From Rhizobium sp. (lineage in GTDB: Bacteria; Pseudomonadota; Gammaproteobacteria; Xanthomonadales; Xanthomonadaceae): a stretch of DNA of 64,000 bases. Shown here piece after piece: positions 22,186 to 32,874 of the stretch. A program made the position numbers and the translations under genes. The notes under the pieces were generated by a model that searched no databases, was not told the origin of the DNA, and saw only the letters and a program-made list of their open reading frames with translations. The stretch's first letter is position 1; the number at the start of each line of letters is the position of its first letter. The stretch lies in the NCBI GenBank assembly GCA_019459185.1, contig JAIBEO010000217.1:19405-83404 (forward strand). Direction: 5' to 3'.

Positions 22186-23931
22186 ATGCCCCGCCTCCGC
22201 CTGCTCGCCAGCTGCCTCGCGCTCGCCCTAGCCCTGCCGGCGCAGGCCGCGCAGCCACCCTCGCTGGCACCGGCCCTGGCCGAGATGCCGGCGTCGCCGC
22301 AGGTGCTGGCGCCGGTCATCGCGCGCTTCCGCGCCGACCTGGCCAGCCTCGAGCGCGTGCGCGACACCACCGCCGGCCCGCGCCGCCAGGCCGCGCTGTA
22401 CCAGCTCTACCGCGACTGGCAGACGCGCCTCGGCGAGCTCGACGTGGCTTCGCTGGGCCTGGAAGACCGCCTCGACGCCGCGCTGTTCCAGCGCGACCTG
22501 GCCTACCGCCTGTCCCAGCTCGAATTCCAGCGCAATCGCTACGAGGAAGCCGCCCCGCTGCTGCCCCGCGTCGACACGCTGATCGCGCTGGCCGAAGCCC
22601 GGCGCGCGCTCGAATACCCCGAGGGCCGCGCCAGCGCCGAAACCCTGCACCAGGCCCGCCAGGCCCTGGCCGACCTGCAGGCCCGGCTGGAGAAGGACCC
22701 CAAGGCCTTGGGCAGCACGCCCATCGTGGCCTACCGCGGCTCGCGCCTGCTCGAGGGCGTGCGCGCCGACCTGAAGCAGTGGCAGGAATTCCACGCCGGC
22801 TACGACCCCGACTTCAGCTGGTGGACGCGCCAGCCCTACGAGGCGCTCGACAAGCAACTGGAGGCCTACGGCGCGCTGCTGCGCGACAAGCTGGCCGGCG
22901 CCCAGGACCCGGAAACCATCATCGGCGACCCCATCGGCCGCGATGCGCTGCTGGAGGGCCTGCGCCACGAGCTGATCCCCTACACGCCCGAACAACTGAT
23001 GGACCTGGCCGAGCGCGAGCTGGCCTGGTGCCAGCGCGAGCTCGCCAAGGCCGCCACCGAAATGGGCGCCAAGGACTGGCACGAGGCGCTGGAAATCGTG
23101 AAGTCGCGCCACCCCGCCCCGGGCGAGCAGCCCAAGCTGGTGGTGGAGCTGGCCGATGAGGCCATCAACTACCTTGTCGACAACGACCTGGTGAGCGTGC
23201 CCGAACTGGCCAAACGCGACTGGCGCATGACCATGCTCTCGCCCGAATACCAGCTGCAGGCGCCGTTTTTCCTGGGCGGCCAGGACGTGTGGGTGGCCTA
23301 CCCCACCGACACCATGCCGCACGACAAGAAGCTGATGGCGCTGCGCGGCAACAACCGCCATTTCTCGCGCGCCGTGGTGCACCACGAGCTGATCCCGGGC
23401 CACCACCTGCAGTACTTCTACAACACCCGCTACCAGACCCACCGCGAGCTGTTCGACACGCCGTTCTGGACCGAGGGCTGGGCGTTGTACTGGGAGTTCC
23501 GCCTGTACGACCGCGGCTTCGCCAAGACGCCCGAGGACAGGATCGGCATGCTGTTCTGGCGCAGCCACCGCGCCGCCCGCATCCTGTTCTCGCTGGGTTT
23601 CCACCTGGGCAGGATGACGCCGGACCAGGCCGTGGACCTGCTGGTCGAACGCGTCGGCCACGAGCGCGAAAACGCCCGCGCCGAAGTGCGCCGCAGCTTC
23701 GCCGGCGACTACGGGCCGCTTTATCAGATCGCCTACATGATCGGCGGGCTGCAGTTCCGCGCCCTGCACCAGGAAATCGTCGGCGCCGGCAAGATGAGCG
23801 AACGCGAATTCCACGACGCCATCCTCAAGGGCGGCCCCATGCCCGTCGCCGCCGTGCGCGCACGCCTGCGCGGCGAAGTGCCCGCCGGCGAGCTCAAGGC
23901 CGACTGGAAGTTCTACGACTTCGGGAAGTAG
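22186..23931 (+). CDS. DUF885-family exported protein (putative metallopeptidase)
   Basis: Signal peptide; HHELIPGHHLQ; C-terminal ADWKFYDFGK. Confidence 0.85.
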   Translation: MPRLRLLASCLALALALPAQAAQPPSLAPALAEMPASPQVLAPVIARFRADLASLERVRDTTAGPRRQAALYQLYRDWQTRLGELDVASLGLEDRLDAALFQRDLAYRLSQLEFQRNRYEEAAPLLPRVDTLIALAEARRALEYPEGRASAETLHQARQALADLQARLEKDPKALGSTPIVAYRGSRLLEGVRADLKQWQEFHAGYDPDFSWWTRQPYEALDKQLEAYGALLRDKLAGAQDPETIIGDPIGRDALLEGLRHELIPYTPEQLMDLAERELAWCQRELAKAATEMGAKDWHEALEIVKSRHPAPGEQPKLVVELADEAINYLVDNDLVSVPELAKRDWRMTMLSPEYQLQAPFFLGGQDVWVAYPTDTMPHDKKLMALRGNNRHFSRAVVHHELIPGHHLQYFYNTRYQTHRELFDTPFWTEGWALYWEFRLYDRGFAKTPEDRIGMLFWRSHRAARILFSLGFHLGRMTPDQAVDLLVERVGHERENARAEVRRSFAGDYGPLYQIAYMIGGLQFRALHQEIVGAGKMSEREFHDAILKGGPMPVAAVRARLRGEVPAGELKADWKFYDFGK

Positions 23932-23978
23932 GACTTTTTGCCACAGATTTACGCGGACGACCGCGGATAGAGCCAAAT

Positions 23979-24040
23979 AAAAATGGGGTGCCAGAACAAA
24001 TTTTTTTTTTAAAAAAATTTGTTCTCGCCACCCCATTTTT
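23979..24040. repeat. Long AT-rich inverted repeat between convergent genes (possible bidirectional terminator)
   Basis: AAAAATGGGGTG..AGAACAAATTTTTTT-TTT-AAAAAAATTTGTTCT..CACCCCATTTTT. Confidence 0.8.
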
Positions 24041-24100
24041 TTTGGAAAAAAACAAAGCCCCGGTTTCCCGGGGCCCTGTTCAACAGCCTGAAGCTGGGGC

Positions 24101-25033
24101 TTATTCGCCCATCTGCTTCTGGCGGTGTTCCCAACGCTCCTGGGCGTCGATGGTGCGTTCGGCGGTGAGGCGGGCTTCGAGGCGCTCGAGGCCGATTTCC
24201 TCGCCGGTGTCCACGCAGTAGCCGTAGCTGCCGTCCTCGATGCGCTTGAGCGTGCTGTCGATCTTGCTGATCAGCTTGCGGTAGCGGTCGCGGGTGCGCA
24301 GTTCCAGGCTGTTCTCGGACTCGCGGCTGGCGCGCTCGGCTTCGTCGCCGACGTCACGCACCTCCTCCTTGAGGTTCTCGATGGTCTGCTTGGACTCCTC
24401 GACCAGGTCGTCCTTCCACTGCAGCAGGCGCTGGCGGAAGTACTCGAGCTGCATCGGGCCCATGTACTCCTCCTTCGGGCTCGGCTTGTAGCCGGCCGGG
24501 AGTTCCACGCGCTCGCGCGTCGGGGCGGGTTTGATGCGCTCCGGGCGCGGCGCGGCCGGCTTGACGTAACCGGCGCGCACGCCGGTGCCGGTGCGCGTGG
24601 CCGGGGCCACCTTGGCGGCCACCGGGGCGGGCGCGGGCTTCGACGGTGCGGCGGCCGGCTTGGCCTTCGCGGCCACCGGAGCCGGCGCGGGCTTGGCCGC
24701 GGGCTTCGGGGCGGCCTTGGCGACGGGCTTCGGCGCCGGCTTCGGCGCGGCCTTGGCGGCCGGCTTGGGTGCGGGCTTGGCCTTGGCCACCGGCTTCGCG
24801 GCCGGCTTGGCCTTGGCCACGGCCTTCTTCACCGGCTTGGCGGCCGGTTTGGCCTTCGCGACGGGCTTGGCGGCCTTCTTGGCCACGGGCTTGACGACCT
24901 TCTTGGCGACCTTCTTGGCGGGCTTGGCGGCCGGCTTGGCCTTCGCAACCGGCTTCTTCACCGGCTTGGCGACCTTGACGGGCTTCTTGGCGGCCGGCTT
25001 GGCGGCCTTCTTGGTGGTTTTCTTGGCGGCCAC
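24101..25033 (-). CDS. dksA: DksA/TraR-family protein with long Ala/Lys/Pro-rich N-terminal tail
   Basis: C-terminal DYRKLISKIDSTLKRIEDGSYGYCVDTGEEIGLERLEARLTAE-like DksA fold; about 150-aa AKP-repeat tail. Confidence 0.82.
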   Translation of the reverse strand: MAAKKTTKKAAKPAAKKPVKVAKPVKKPVAKAKPAAKPAKKVAKKVVKPVAKKAAKPVAKAKPAAKPVKKAVAKAKPAAKPVAKAKPAPKPAAKAAPKPAPKPVAKAAPKPAAKPAPAPVAAKAKPAAAPSKPAPAPVAAKVAPATRTGTGVRAGYVKPAAPRPERIKPAPTRERVELPAGYKPSPKEEYMGPMQLEYFRQRLLQWKDDLVEESKQTIENLKEEVRDVGDEAERASRESENSLELRTRDRYRKLISKIDSTLKRIEDGSYGYCVDTGEEIGLERLEARLTAERTIDAQERWEHRQKQMGE

Positions 25034-25107
25034 TAGGGCGATTCCTCTCTTTCCTTGAGGCTCGAAGGCGGCGTGTTATAGCCTAGTCCTCCACGAGCAG
25101 CAACCTT

Positions 25108-25371
25108 ATGCCGGCCGCCCCGCCGGCGCAATCCGTGAAAAAGCCCGTCATCCTGCTGCTGCGCGGCTACAAGCTGGCCATCAGCCCCCTGCTGGGCCAG
25201 CGCTGCCGCTTCTATCCCAGCTGTTCCACCTACACCATGGAAGCCGTGGAGCGCTTCGGCGTGCTGCGCGGCGGCTGGCTGGGCGCCAAGCGCATCGGCC
25301 GCTGCCACCCGTTCAACCCCGGCGGCGTGGACCCCGTGCCGGAAACCTGGCCCGGCGAGGACAAGCCATGA
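25108..25371 (+). CDS. yidD: Membrane protein insertion efficiency factor YidD
   Basis: [35 protein letters not shown]. Confidence 0.93.
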   Translation: MPAAPPAQSVKKPVILLLRGYKLAISPLLGQRCRFYPSCSTYTMEAVERFGVLRGGWLGAKRIGRCHPFNPGGVDPVPETWPGEDKP

Positions 25372-26195
25372 GCCGGCGCCCTGCCCGGAGCGCCCTGCTC
25401 GCCTGGCTGCTGCTGGCCCTGGCCCCGGCCGGCCACGCCGCCACGCAGCTCCCCGGGCGCGTGTCGCAGGGCGACCTGGTGCTCGGGCGCACCACGCCGG
25501 GCAGCCAGGTGGCCTACGGCGAACGCAGCCTGCGGGTGGACGCGCAGGGCCGTTTCGTCTTCGGCGTGGGCCGCGATGAAACCGGCCCCGTGCGCCTGAC
25601 CGTGCTGCACGCCGACGGCCGCATGGAAACGGTCGAGTCGCCGGTGCAGCCGCGCCAATGGAAAATCGAGCGCGTGGACGGCGTGCCGCAATCCACCGTG
25701 ACGCCTTCGCCGGAGATCGCCGCGCGCATCGCCCGCGAACAGGCCGAGGTGTCGGCCGCGCGCGCACGCGACGACGCCCGCAGCGACTTCGCCGCCGGCT
25801 TCCGCTGGCCGGTCACCGGCCGGGTCAGCGGCGTCTACGGCAGCCAGCGCATCTACAACGGCGAACCGCGTTCGCCGCACTCCGGCCTGGACGTGGCCGC
25901 GAAGGCCGGCACGCCGCTGCACGCGCCGGCGCCGGGCGTGGTCACCTTCGCCAAACCCGAGCTCTACCTCACCGGCGGCACCGTGCTCGTCGACCACGGC
26001 CACGGCGTAAGCTCGAACTTCCTGCATCTGAGCCGCATCGACGTGAAAGTGGGCGATCGCGTGGACGCGGGCCAGGTGATCGGCCTGGTCGGCGCCACCG
26101 GCCGCGCCACCGGCCCGCACATGCACTGGGGAATGAACTGGTTCGACGTGCGGGTGGATCCGCAAACCCTGCTCGACCCCACCGGCAACCGCTGA
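25368..26195 (+). CDS. M23 family metallopeptidase, secreted
   Basis: Signal peptide; [44 protein letters not shown]. Confidence 0.9.
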   Translation: MSRRPARSALLAWLLLALAPAGHAATQLPGRVSQGDLVLGRTTPGSQVAYGERSLRVDAQGRFVFGVGRDETGPVRLTVLHADGRMETVESPVQPRQWKIERVDGVPQSTVTPSPEIAARIAREQAEVSAARARDDARSDFAAGFRWPVTGRVSGVYGSQRIYNGEPRSPHSGLDVAAKAGTPLHAPAPGVVTFAKPELYLTGGTVLVDHGHGVSSNFLHLSRIDVKVGDRVDAGQVIGLVGATGRATGPHMHWGMNWFDVRVDPQTLLDPTGNR

Positions 26196-26207
26196 ACGGA
26201 GGTTCCC

Positions 26208-27746
26208 ATGCGCCAGACCGCCCTGCTCGCCGCCTGCGCCGCGCTGCTGGCCCTGCCCGCCCACGCGGTGCCGCCCGATGGTGGCCACGCCCTACCGGCG
26301 GACGCCGCCATGGACCAGGTGTCCGAGGCGCAGGACCGCCGCATGGTGGAAAAGGTGGCCGCCAACATCGAACGCCTGCGCGCCGAGGGCCGCCTGCCCG
26401 ACAGCGTGGCGCCGAAAGTCGGCGGCCTGGCCTGGCCGCTGGGCCCGGTGCCGGGCGTCGGCGTGGACTGGCACGGCATTTCCGGCTTCGTCGACCTCAA
26501 CCTGGCCTGGCCCAACCAGATCCGCGACTACACCTGCGGCACCCGCACCTACGACACCAGCGCCGGCTACAACCACCGCGGCACCGACTATTTCATCTGG
26601 CCCTTCCCCTGGCACCTGATGGACACGGCGCCGGTGGACATCCGCGCCGCCGCGCCGGGCACGCTCATCGAGAAGCAGGACGGCTACAACGACCGCTCCT
26701 GCAACTGGGACGCGCCCGACACCGCCAACTACGTGATCATCCTGCACGCCGACGGCACCATCGCCCGCTACCTGCACATGAAGCGCGGCAGCGTGACGCC
26801 GCTGCCCATCGGCACGCAGATCGCCGCCGGGCAGGTGCTGGGCAAGGTCGGCAGCTCGGGCATTTCCACCGGGCCGCACCTGCATTTCGAGGTGCGCGCC
26901 AGCAACAACGTCAACGCGCCCACCGTGGAACCGCACCAGGGCGCCTGCAACGCTTCCAGCTCCACCTGGGCGCAGCAGCGGCCCTACCGCGACCCAGCCA
27001 TCAACCGCATCAGCACCCATTCCGGCGGGCCGGTGTTCCCGAACTGCCCGAACACGGTGGACCAGCCGAAGTTCAAGGACGTCTTCCAGCCCGGTGACCC
27101 GATCAGCTTCCTGGCCGCCTACCGCGACATCGGCCGCGGCATGATCAGCAGCTTCCGCGTGCTTCGCCCGGACGGCAGCCCGTTCGCCAACTGGACCTTC
27201 GACATGGCCGAAGATCCCGGCGCGCCCGCGTACTACAACGGCGCCTACTGGTACTGGAACAACACCCTGCCCGCCAACGCCCCGCAAGGCCTCTGGACCT
27301 ACGAGGCGGAGTTCGCCGGCAAGGTGAAGCGCCACACCTTCCGCGTCGGCAGCGCGGTGAACGCGATCAACGACACCCGCGGCCTGATGGGCGCGTGGTT
27401 CGAGCCCAGCACCAGCGGCCAGGGCCTCGAGGTGCTGTGGATCAACGGCGAAACCCTGCTGGTGTTCTTCTACGGCCACCAGGACGACGGCGGGAACATT
27501 TTCCTGCTCGGCCAGCGCACCGGGCCCTTCGACTACGGCCAGCCACTGGTGCTGGAAATGCGCGCCACCACCGGCGGGCGCTTCAACCAGTTCGACGCGG
27601 GCGCCATCCAGCGGCCCGTGTGGGGCAGCCTGACGCTCACGTTCGAGAACTGCGACCGTGCGCTGGCCGAACTGGCCGGCGCCGACGGCAACAAGGTGAT
27701 GGTGCTCGAGCGGCTGGGCCGCACCGAAGGGCTCGGCTGCGACTGA
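26208..27746 (+). CDS. M23 family metallopeptidase with C-terminal 'SGQG' accessory domain
   Basis: NHRGTDYFIWP, SGISTGPHLHFEVRA; C-terminal GAWFEPSTSGQGLEVLW...LTFENC. Confidence 0.85.
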   Translation: MRQTALLAACAALLALPAHAVPPDGGHALPADAAMDQVSEAQDRRMVEKVAANIERLRAEGRLPDSVAPKVGGLAWPLGPVPGVGVDWHGISGFVDLNLAWPNQIRDYTCGTRTYDTSAGYNHRGTDYFIWPFPWHLMDTAPVDIRAAAPGTLIEKQDGYNDRSCNWDAPDTANYVIILHADGTIARYLHMKRGSVTPLPIGTQIAAGQVLGKVGSSGISTGPHLHFEVRASNNVNAPTVEPHQGACNASSSTWAQQRPYRDPAINRISTHSGGPVFPNCPNTVDQPKFKDVFQPGDPISFLAAYRDIGRGMISSFRVLRPDGSPFANWTFDMAEDPGAPAYYNGAYWYWNNTLPANAPQGLWTYEAEFAGKVKRHTFRVGSAVNAINDTRGLMGAWFEPSTSGQGLEVLWINGETLLVFFYGHQDDGGNIFLLGQRTGPFDYGQPLVLEMRATTGGRFNQFDAGAIQRPVWGSLTLTFENCDRALAELAGADGNKVMVLERLGRTEGLGCD

Positions 27747-27758
27747 GCCCCGCCGCGG

Positions 27759-28733
27759 TCAGCGCGAGGCCAGCCCGTCGGGCAGCGCGGTGTAGCCGCC
27801 CGGCACGCCCTTGGTGGCCACGGCCACGGCGTCGTGCGGGTGCAGGCTTTCGTGGTGCGCGGCGCGCAGCCAGAAGTCGCTGATGCGCTCGTCGCGCTCC
27901 AGCGCCGCCTGCATGCGGCGGGCGGCGTCCTCGCAGAACATCAGGTTCTGGCCGTTGAGCAGGGCGAAGGCCTGCTCGTCCACGCGCTTCACCGCCGTCT
28001 GCACCGGCGTCTTGAGCGCCTGCTCGATGCGGTCGATGATTTCCACGATCGGGAAGTTCTGGAACGACGGAACCAGCCGCAGCTTCACCTCGGCGTAGCT
28101 GCGCTGGCTGTGCGGCGTGGCGCGGATGCCCTGCTCGGTGCCCAGCCAGGCCAGCACGGCCTCGCGATCGAGCGTGCCGCCTTCGGCGAAATCATTGGCG
28201 AACTGCTCCTGGATCAACTGGCGCGCCAGCGCCGCCGAACACGGACAGGTGCTGGAATATGCCACCGTCAGGCCAAGTTCGAGCGCGAACTGGCCGCGGT
28301 CCATGACGCCGGTGATCGACACTGGGTAGGTCTTCCAGCCGCTGTTGTCGCTGGCCAGCGCCGGGCGGCGCACCAGGTGCTCGAAGCGCAGGCTGACCAT
28401 GGCGCGGTCGGACAGGTCGGAGTGCGACTCCAGGAAGTCCTTCAGCAGGCGGCGCACTGCGCCCGGCGTGGCGGATTCGTTCGACAGCGCCTTGTCCACG
28501 TGCAGGTACAGGCGCGACATGTGGATGCCACGCACGTCCGGGCGCTTGAGGTTGACGAAGGCGTTGACGCGGGCGCCAGCCGTGGTGGTGCGGCCATCGT
28601 CGCCGGCCAGGCTCACGGGCATCTCGATTTCGCCCATGCCCACCCAGTCCAGCACGCCCGAATGGGCCGGCTGGGCTTCCTTGGCCACGTCGGGCAGCAC
28701 GCGGGCGGTGTTATCGAGGTTGCTGGGGGCCAT
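27759..28733 (-). CDS. folE2: GTP cyclohydrolase FolE2 (type IB)
   Basis: STCPCSAALARQL, HSQRSYAEVKL, GQNLMFCEDAARRM. Confidence 0.92.
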   Translation of the reverse strand: MAPSNLDNTARVLPDVAKEAQPAHSGVLDWVGMGEIEMPVSLAGDDGRTTTAGARVNAFVNLKRPDVRGIHMSRLYLHVDKALSNESATPGAVRRLLKDFLESHSDLSDRAMVSLRFEHLVRRPALASDNSGWKTYPVSITGVMDRGQFALELGLTVAYSSTCPCSAALARQLIQEQFANDFAEGGTLDREAVLAWLGTEQGIRATPHSQRSYAEVKLRLVPSFQNFPIVEIIDRIEQALKTPVQTAVKRVDEQAFALLNGQNLMFCEDAARRMQAALERDERISDFWLRAAHHESLHPHDAVAVATKGVPGGYTALPDGLASR

Positions 28734-28835
28734 GGCGGCTCTCCTGGAAGATTCGAACGTCAAGCTAGATGGGGCGGGATGCAGGTTACGTCAATGTGGC
28801 GGAAGCGCCGCCGGGACGCGACGCAACGTTGCGTC

Positions 28836-29600
28836 TCAGGCCCGTCGGGCGAGCCGCCAGGCCCGCAGCAGCGTGGCCACCGGGCCGGGCGGGTCGAAGC
28901 CGCGGCCCTTGGCCAGGCGCGCCAGCCGCGCGCGGTCGAAGCCGCTGCGCAGGCGACGGAACAGGCTGTCGTGGGCGCGCGCCTCGGGCAGTTCGGCGGC
29001 CAGCGCGGCCGCCCAGTCGCACAGCAGGGGTTCGCCCTGCCCGGCCGCGACCTGGGCCGCGGTGAGCCCGTGCCGGGCCAGCAGGTTCATGGGCAGCAGG
29101 GCCTGGTCGTCGGCGGCCAGGCCGGCGGGCAGCCGCTGCAGCAGCAGGTGCACGGCCAGTGCGCGGGCATCGTGCTCGCCGGCGCGGGCGCCGAACACCG
29201 CGGCTTCCACTTCGGCCAGCGCCGTCGACAGCGGCATCACCTGGCCCAAGGCTTGCGCGACGTCGGCGGGGCGCTGTTCGTCCACCACCTGGCGCATCAG
29301 GGCCTGGCCCAGGCGCGGCCAGTCGGCAGCGGCGCCGAGCAGCGGTGCCGTCACCGGGTGGCGGCTGCGGCCGTCGGCCAGGTTGGCCAGTTCTTCGGCC
29401 CACCACTGGCTCTTCACGGCCGAAACGCGCACGTCGCTGAGCTCGAAGCCGGCCTCGCGCAGTTCATGCACCAGCGCACCCCAGGCGCGGAAACGCAGGC
29501 GCTGGTCTTGCGGGCAGAACACTTCGGCCTGGGCCATTTCCGGCTCGCGCCGGTGCCACTTGGCCACGAAGTGGGCGATGGCCTGGTCGTTGCCGCTCAT
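28836..29600 (-). CDS. Squalene/phytoene synthase-like family protein
   Basis: Size and helical composition, KSQWWAEEL; active-site Asp-rich motifs not clear. Confidence 0.5.
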   Translation of the reverse strand: MSGNDQAIAHFVAKWHRREPEMAQAEVFCPQDQRLRFRAWGALVHELREAGFELSDVRVSAVKSQWWAEELANLADGRSRHPVTAPLLGAAADWPRLGQALMRQVVDEQRPADVAQALGQVMPLSTALAEVEAAVFGARAGEHDARALAVHLLLQRLPAGLAADDQALLPMNLLARHGLTAAQVAAGQGEPLLCDWAAALAAELPEARAHDSLFRRLRSGFDRARLARLAKGRGFDPPGPVATLLRAWRLARRA

Positions 29601-30253
29601 GGCAGCAGGGCCAGCACGTCGGTGGCGCGGGCGGCGACGTGGTCGGCCTGCCAGCGGTGCGGGTCGTCGCCATCCTCGCGGTAGCCCCAGAGCGCGGCCA
29701 CGCTGGGCATGCCGGCGGCGCGGGCCGCCTGCACGTCGCGCAGGTCGTCGCCGACGTACAGCGCGCTCGCGGCTTCAATGCCCAGCTGCGAGCAGGCGTG
29801 GTGCAGCGGCGCCGGGTCGGGCTTGCGCGTGGGCAGGGTGTCGCCGCCCACGAGCACGGCGCAGCGCTGGCGCCAGCCGAAACCTTCCACCACGCCGCGG
29901 GCCAGGCCCTCGGGCTTGTTGGTGACGATGCCCCAGCGGATGCCGCGCGCGTCCAGCGCCGCCAGCAGTTCTTCGACGCCGTCGAACAGCAGGCTGTCCA
30001 CCGCCAGCGCCTCGCCGTAGTAGCGCAGGAACACCGGCAGCAGCGGCTCGCGCTGGGCTTCGGAGAAATCGGGGAAGGACACGGCCAGCATGGCCCGGCC
30101 GCCCTTGGAAACCACCTGGCGCAGGCGTTCGTAGGCCACCGGCGGGCGGCCGTGGTCGGCGAGCACGCGGTTTGCGGCGCGCGCCAGGTCGGGCGCGCTG
30201 TCTACCAGGGTGCCGTCGAGGTCGAACAGCACCGCGCCGGGCGCGTCCGCCAT
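29597..30253 (-). CDS. gph: Phosphoglycolate phosphatase (HAD)
   Basis: VLFDLDGTLVDSAPDL, TNKPEGLARG, YVGDDLRDVQAARAAGM. Confidence 0.88.
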   Translation of the reverse strand: MADAPGAVLFDLDGTLVDSAPDLARAANRVLADHGRPPVAYERLRQVVSKGGRAMLAVSFPDFSEAQREPLLPVFLRYYGEALAVDSLLFDGVEELLAALDARGIRWGIVTNKPEGLARGVVEGFGWRQRCAVLVGGDTLPTRKPDPAPLHHACSQLGIEAASALYVGDDLRDVQAARAAGMPSVAALWGYREDGDDPHRWQADHVAARATDVLALLP

Positions 30254-30960
30254 CAGGGCTTCACCGCGCAGGCGAGGTAGTTCACCGCGGTCGGGCCGCC
30301 CACCCAGGCCTTGTGGCGCAGCGGGTCGTAGGCCAGGCCGCTGACGTCGTCCAGGCGCAGGCCGGCGGCGCGCAGCCAGGCCGCCAGCTCGGACGGGCGG
30401 ATGAACTGCTTGTAGTCGTGCGTGCCCTTGGGCAGCAGGCGCGCCACGTATTCGGCGCCGACGATGGCGACGGCGAAGGCCGCCGGCGTGCGGTTGAGCG
30501 TGGAAACCAGCAGCGTGCCACCCGGCCTGAGCAGGGTGGCGCAGGCCTGCAGCACCGCGCCCGGATCGGGCACGTGCTCGAGCATTTCCATGCAGGTGAT
30601 GGCGTCGAAGGCGCCGGGCATTTCCTGCGCCAGCGATTCCACCGACTGCAGGCGGTAGTCGACCTTGCGGCCCGATTCGAGCAGGTGCAGCCGGGCGACG
30701 TCGATGAGTTCCGGCGCGAGGTCGAGCGCGATGACTTCGGCACCCTCGCCCGCCAGCGCCTCGCTGAGGAGGCCGCCGCCGCAACCCACGTCGAGCACGC
30801 GGGCACCGGCCAGCGCGACGCGGTCGCGCACATAGCCCAGGCGAACCGGGTTGAGTTCGTGCAGCGGGCGCTCCGGGCCCTGCGGGTCCCACCAACGGCT
30901 GGCGAGGGCGCCGAACTTGTCGAGTTCGGCCTGGCTGGCATTGGTGTGCGTGGCGTTCAT
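30253..30960 (-). CDS. ubiG: Ubiquinone biosynthesis O-methyltransferase
   Basis: [35 protein letters not shown]. Confidence 0.93.
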   Translation of the reverse strand: MNATHTNASQAELDKFGALASRWWDPQGPERPLHELNPVRLGYVRDRVALAGARVLDVGCGGGLLSEALAGEGAEVIALDLAPELIDVARLHLLESGRKVDYRLQSVESLAQEMPGAFDAITCMEMLEHVPDPGAVLQACATLLRPGGTLLVSTLNRTPAAFAVAIVGAEYVARLLPKGTHDYKQFIRPSELAAWLRAAGLRLDDVSGLAYDPLRHKAWVGGPTAVNYLACAVKP

Positions 30961-32303
30961 GCGCCTCCCTTCAGGCCGGCGATGCGTTCGCGCCAGCGGC
31001 GGGCCTTGGCGCGGATGGCGTCGGTGTCGATATCAAGCAGGCGGCCGGCGGCGACGCGCGCCTTGCCGGCCACCCACACGTCGGCCACCTGGTGCCGGCC
31101 GGTGGCGTAAACCAGCTGCGAGACGACATGGTGCAGCGGCTGGGTTTCCAGCGGCGAAAGATCAACGCAGACCAGGTCGGCCAGCTTGCCCGGCTCGATC
31201 GAGCCCACCTGCTCGCCCAGGCCCATGGCCCGCGCGCTGCCAAGCGTGGCGGCGCGCAGCGCGCTGGCGGCATCGAGCGCCGAAGCGTCGCCCGACACGC
31301 CCTTGGCCAGCAGGGCCGCGGTGCGCATTTCGCCGAACATGTCGAGGTCGTTGTTGCTGGCGCAGCCGTCGGTGCCGATGGCCAGGTTCACGCCGGCCTG
31401 CTGCAGCTTCGCCACCGGGCAGAAACCCGAGGCCAGCTTGAGGTTCGATTCCGGGCAATGCACCACCGACACGCCGCGCGCCGCGCACAGGGCGATCTCG
31501 GCGTCGGTGAGGTCGGTCATGTGCACGGCCATCAGGCGGTCGTTGACCAGGCCCAGGCGATCCAGGCGCGCCAGCTGGCGCATGCCGTGGGCCTTCATGG
31601 CCTCGGCGTTCTCGTGCGCGGTCTCGTGGATGTGGCAGTGCACGACCAGGTCGAGCTGGTCGGCCAGCATGCGCACGCGCTCGAAGCCGGCGTCGTTCAC
31701 CGTGTAGGGCGCGTGCGGCACGAAGCACAGCGACACCAGCGGGTCGCGGCGCCAGTTGTCGTGCACTTCCAGCGCCTTGTCGAAGTATTCGTCCTGGGTG
31801 CGGGCCCAGGCAGTCGGGAAGTCGATGACCGGCAGGCCCACCAGCGCGCGGAAGCCCAGGCGCGAATAGGTGCTGGCCTGCACGTCGGGGAAGAAGTAGT
31901 TCTCGGCGCAGGCGGTGGTGCCGCCGCGCAGCATTTCGGCCACGGCCAGCTCGATGCCGTCGGCGACGAATTCCGGGCCGATCACCTGGCCCTCGACGGG
32001 CCAGATGTGTTCCTGCAGCCAGGTCATCAGCGGCAGGTCGTCCGCCATGCCGCGCATCAGCGTCATGGGGTTGTGGCAGTGGCTGTTGACCAGGCCGGGG
32101 ATGAGCACCGAGTCCGGCCGGCTCACCACCTCGGCGGCGGCGAAGCGAGCGCGCGCCTCGGTCCGCGGCAGCACAGCCAGGATGCGGCCGCCGCCGACGG
32201 CCACGGCGTGGTCTTCCAGCACCACGCCGTGCGGCTCGACCGGGACGACCCAGCCGGCTTCGATCAGGAGGTCGCAGGCCTGCGGCGCGGCGCTCGTGGT
32301 CAT
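30957..32303 (-). CDS. TRZ/ATZ-family amidohydrolase (5-MTA/SAH deaminase-like)
   Basis: [51 protein letters not shown]. Confidence 0.9.
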   Translation of the reverse strand: MTTSAAPQACDLLIEAGWVVPVEPHGVVLEDHAVAVGGGRILAVLPRTEARARFAAAEVVSRPDSVLIPGLVNSHCHNPMTLMRGMADDLPLMTWLQEHIWPVEGQVIGPEFVADGIELAVAEMLRGGTTACAENYFFPDVQASTYSRLGFRALVGLPVIDFPTAWARTQDEYFDKALEVHDNWRRDPLVSLCFVPHAPYTVNDAGFERVRMLADQLDLVVHCHIHETAHENAEAMKAHGMRQLARLDRLGLVNDRLMAVHMTDLTDAEIALCAARGVSVVHCPESNLKLASGFCPVAKLQQAGVNLAIGTDGCASNNDLDMFGEMRTAALLAKGVSGDASALDAASALRAATLGSARAMGLGEQVGSIEPGKLADLVCVDLSPLETQPLHHVVSQLVYATGRHQVADVWVAGKARVAAGRLLDIDTDAIRAKARRWRERIAGLKGGA

Positions 32304-32307
32304 CCGG

Positions 32308-32874
32308 TCACTTCACCCGGGAGACGTACTCGCCGGAGCGGGTGTCCACCTTGATGATCTCGTCCTGGTTCACGAACAGCGGCACGCGCACCACCGCGCC
32401 GGTCTCGAGCTTGGCCGGCTTGCCGCCGCCGCCCGAGGTGTCGCCGCGCAGGCCGGGGTCGGTCTCGACGATCTTGAGCTCGACGAAGTTCGGCGCCTGC
32501 ACCGCGATCGGGGTGCCGTTCCAGAGCGTGACCACGCAGGCTTCCTCGCCCTTGAGCCAGTTCTTGGTCTCGCCGATGCCGGTGGCGTCGGCCTGCACCT
32601 GCTCGAAGGTCTCGGGCTGCATGAAGTGCCAGTACTCGCCGTCGGCGTAGAGGAAGTTCATGTCGGTGTCGACGACGTCGGCGGCCTCGAGGCTGTCGGT
32701 GGCCTTCATGGTCAGCTCGACCGTGCGGCCCGACTTGATGAAGCGGTAGCGCACGCGGGTGAAGGCCTGGCCCTTGCCCGGCTTCACGTACTCGGTGTCG
32801 GTGATCACGCACGGCTCGTTGTTGACGATGATCTTCATGCCGTTCTTGACGTCGTTCATGCCATAGCTGGCCAT
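32308..32874 (-). CDS. efp: Elongation factor P
   Basis: [17 protein letters not shown] with modifiable Lys; full-length EF-P. Confidence 0.96.
   Translation of the reverse strand: MASYGMNDVKNGMKIIVNNEPCVITDTEYVKPGKGQAFTRVRYRFIKSGRTVELTMKATDSLEAADVVDTDMNFLYADGEYWHFMQPETFEQVQADATGIGETKNWLKGEEACVVTLWNGTPIAVQAPNFVELKIVETDPGLRGDTSGGGGKPAKLETGAVVRVPLFVNQDEIIKVDTRSGEYVSRVK

Noticed and set aside
22228-24036. 602-aa minus-strand ORF
   Set aside because: Antisense to the DUF885 gene; composition typical of shadow translation.
24480-25033. Tandem-repeat-like DNA that could be taken for a satellite or CRISPR
   Set aside because: Irregular repeats that encode the AKP-rich tail of the DksA-like protein; no spacer structure.
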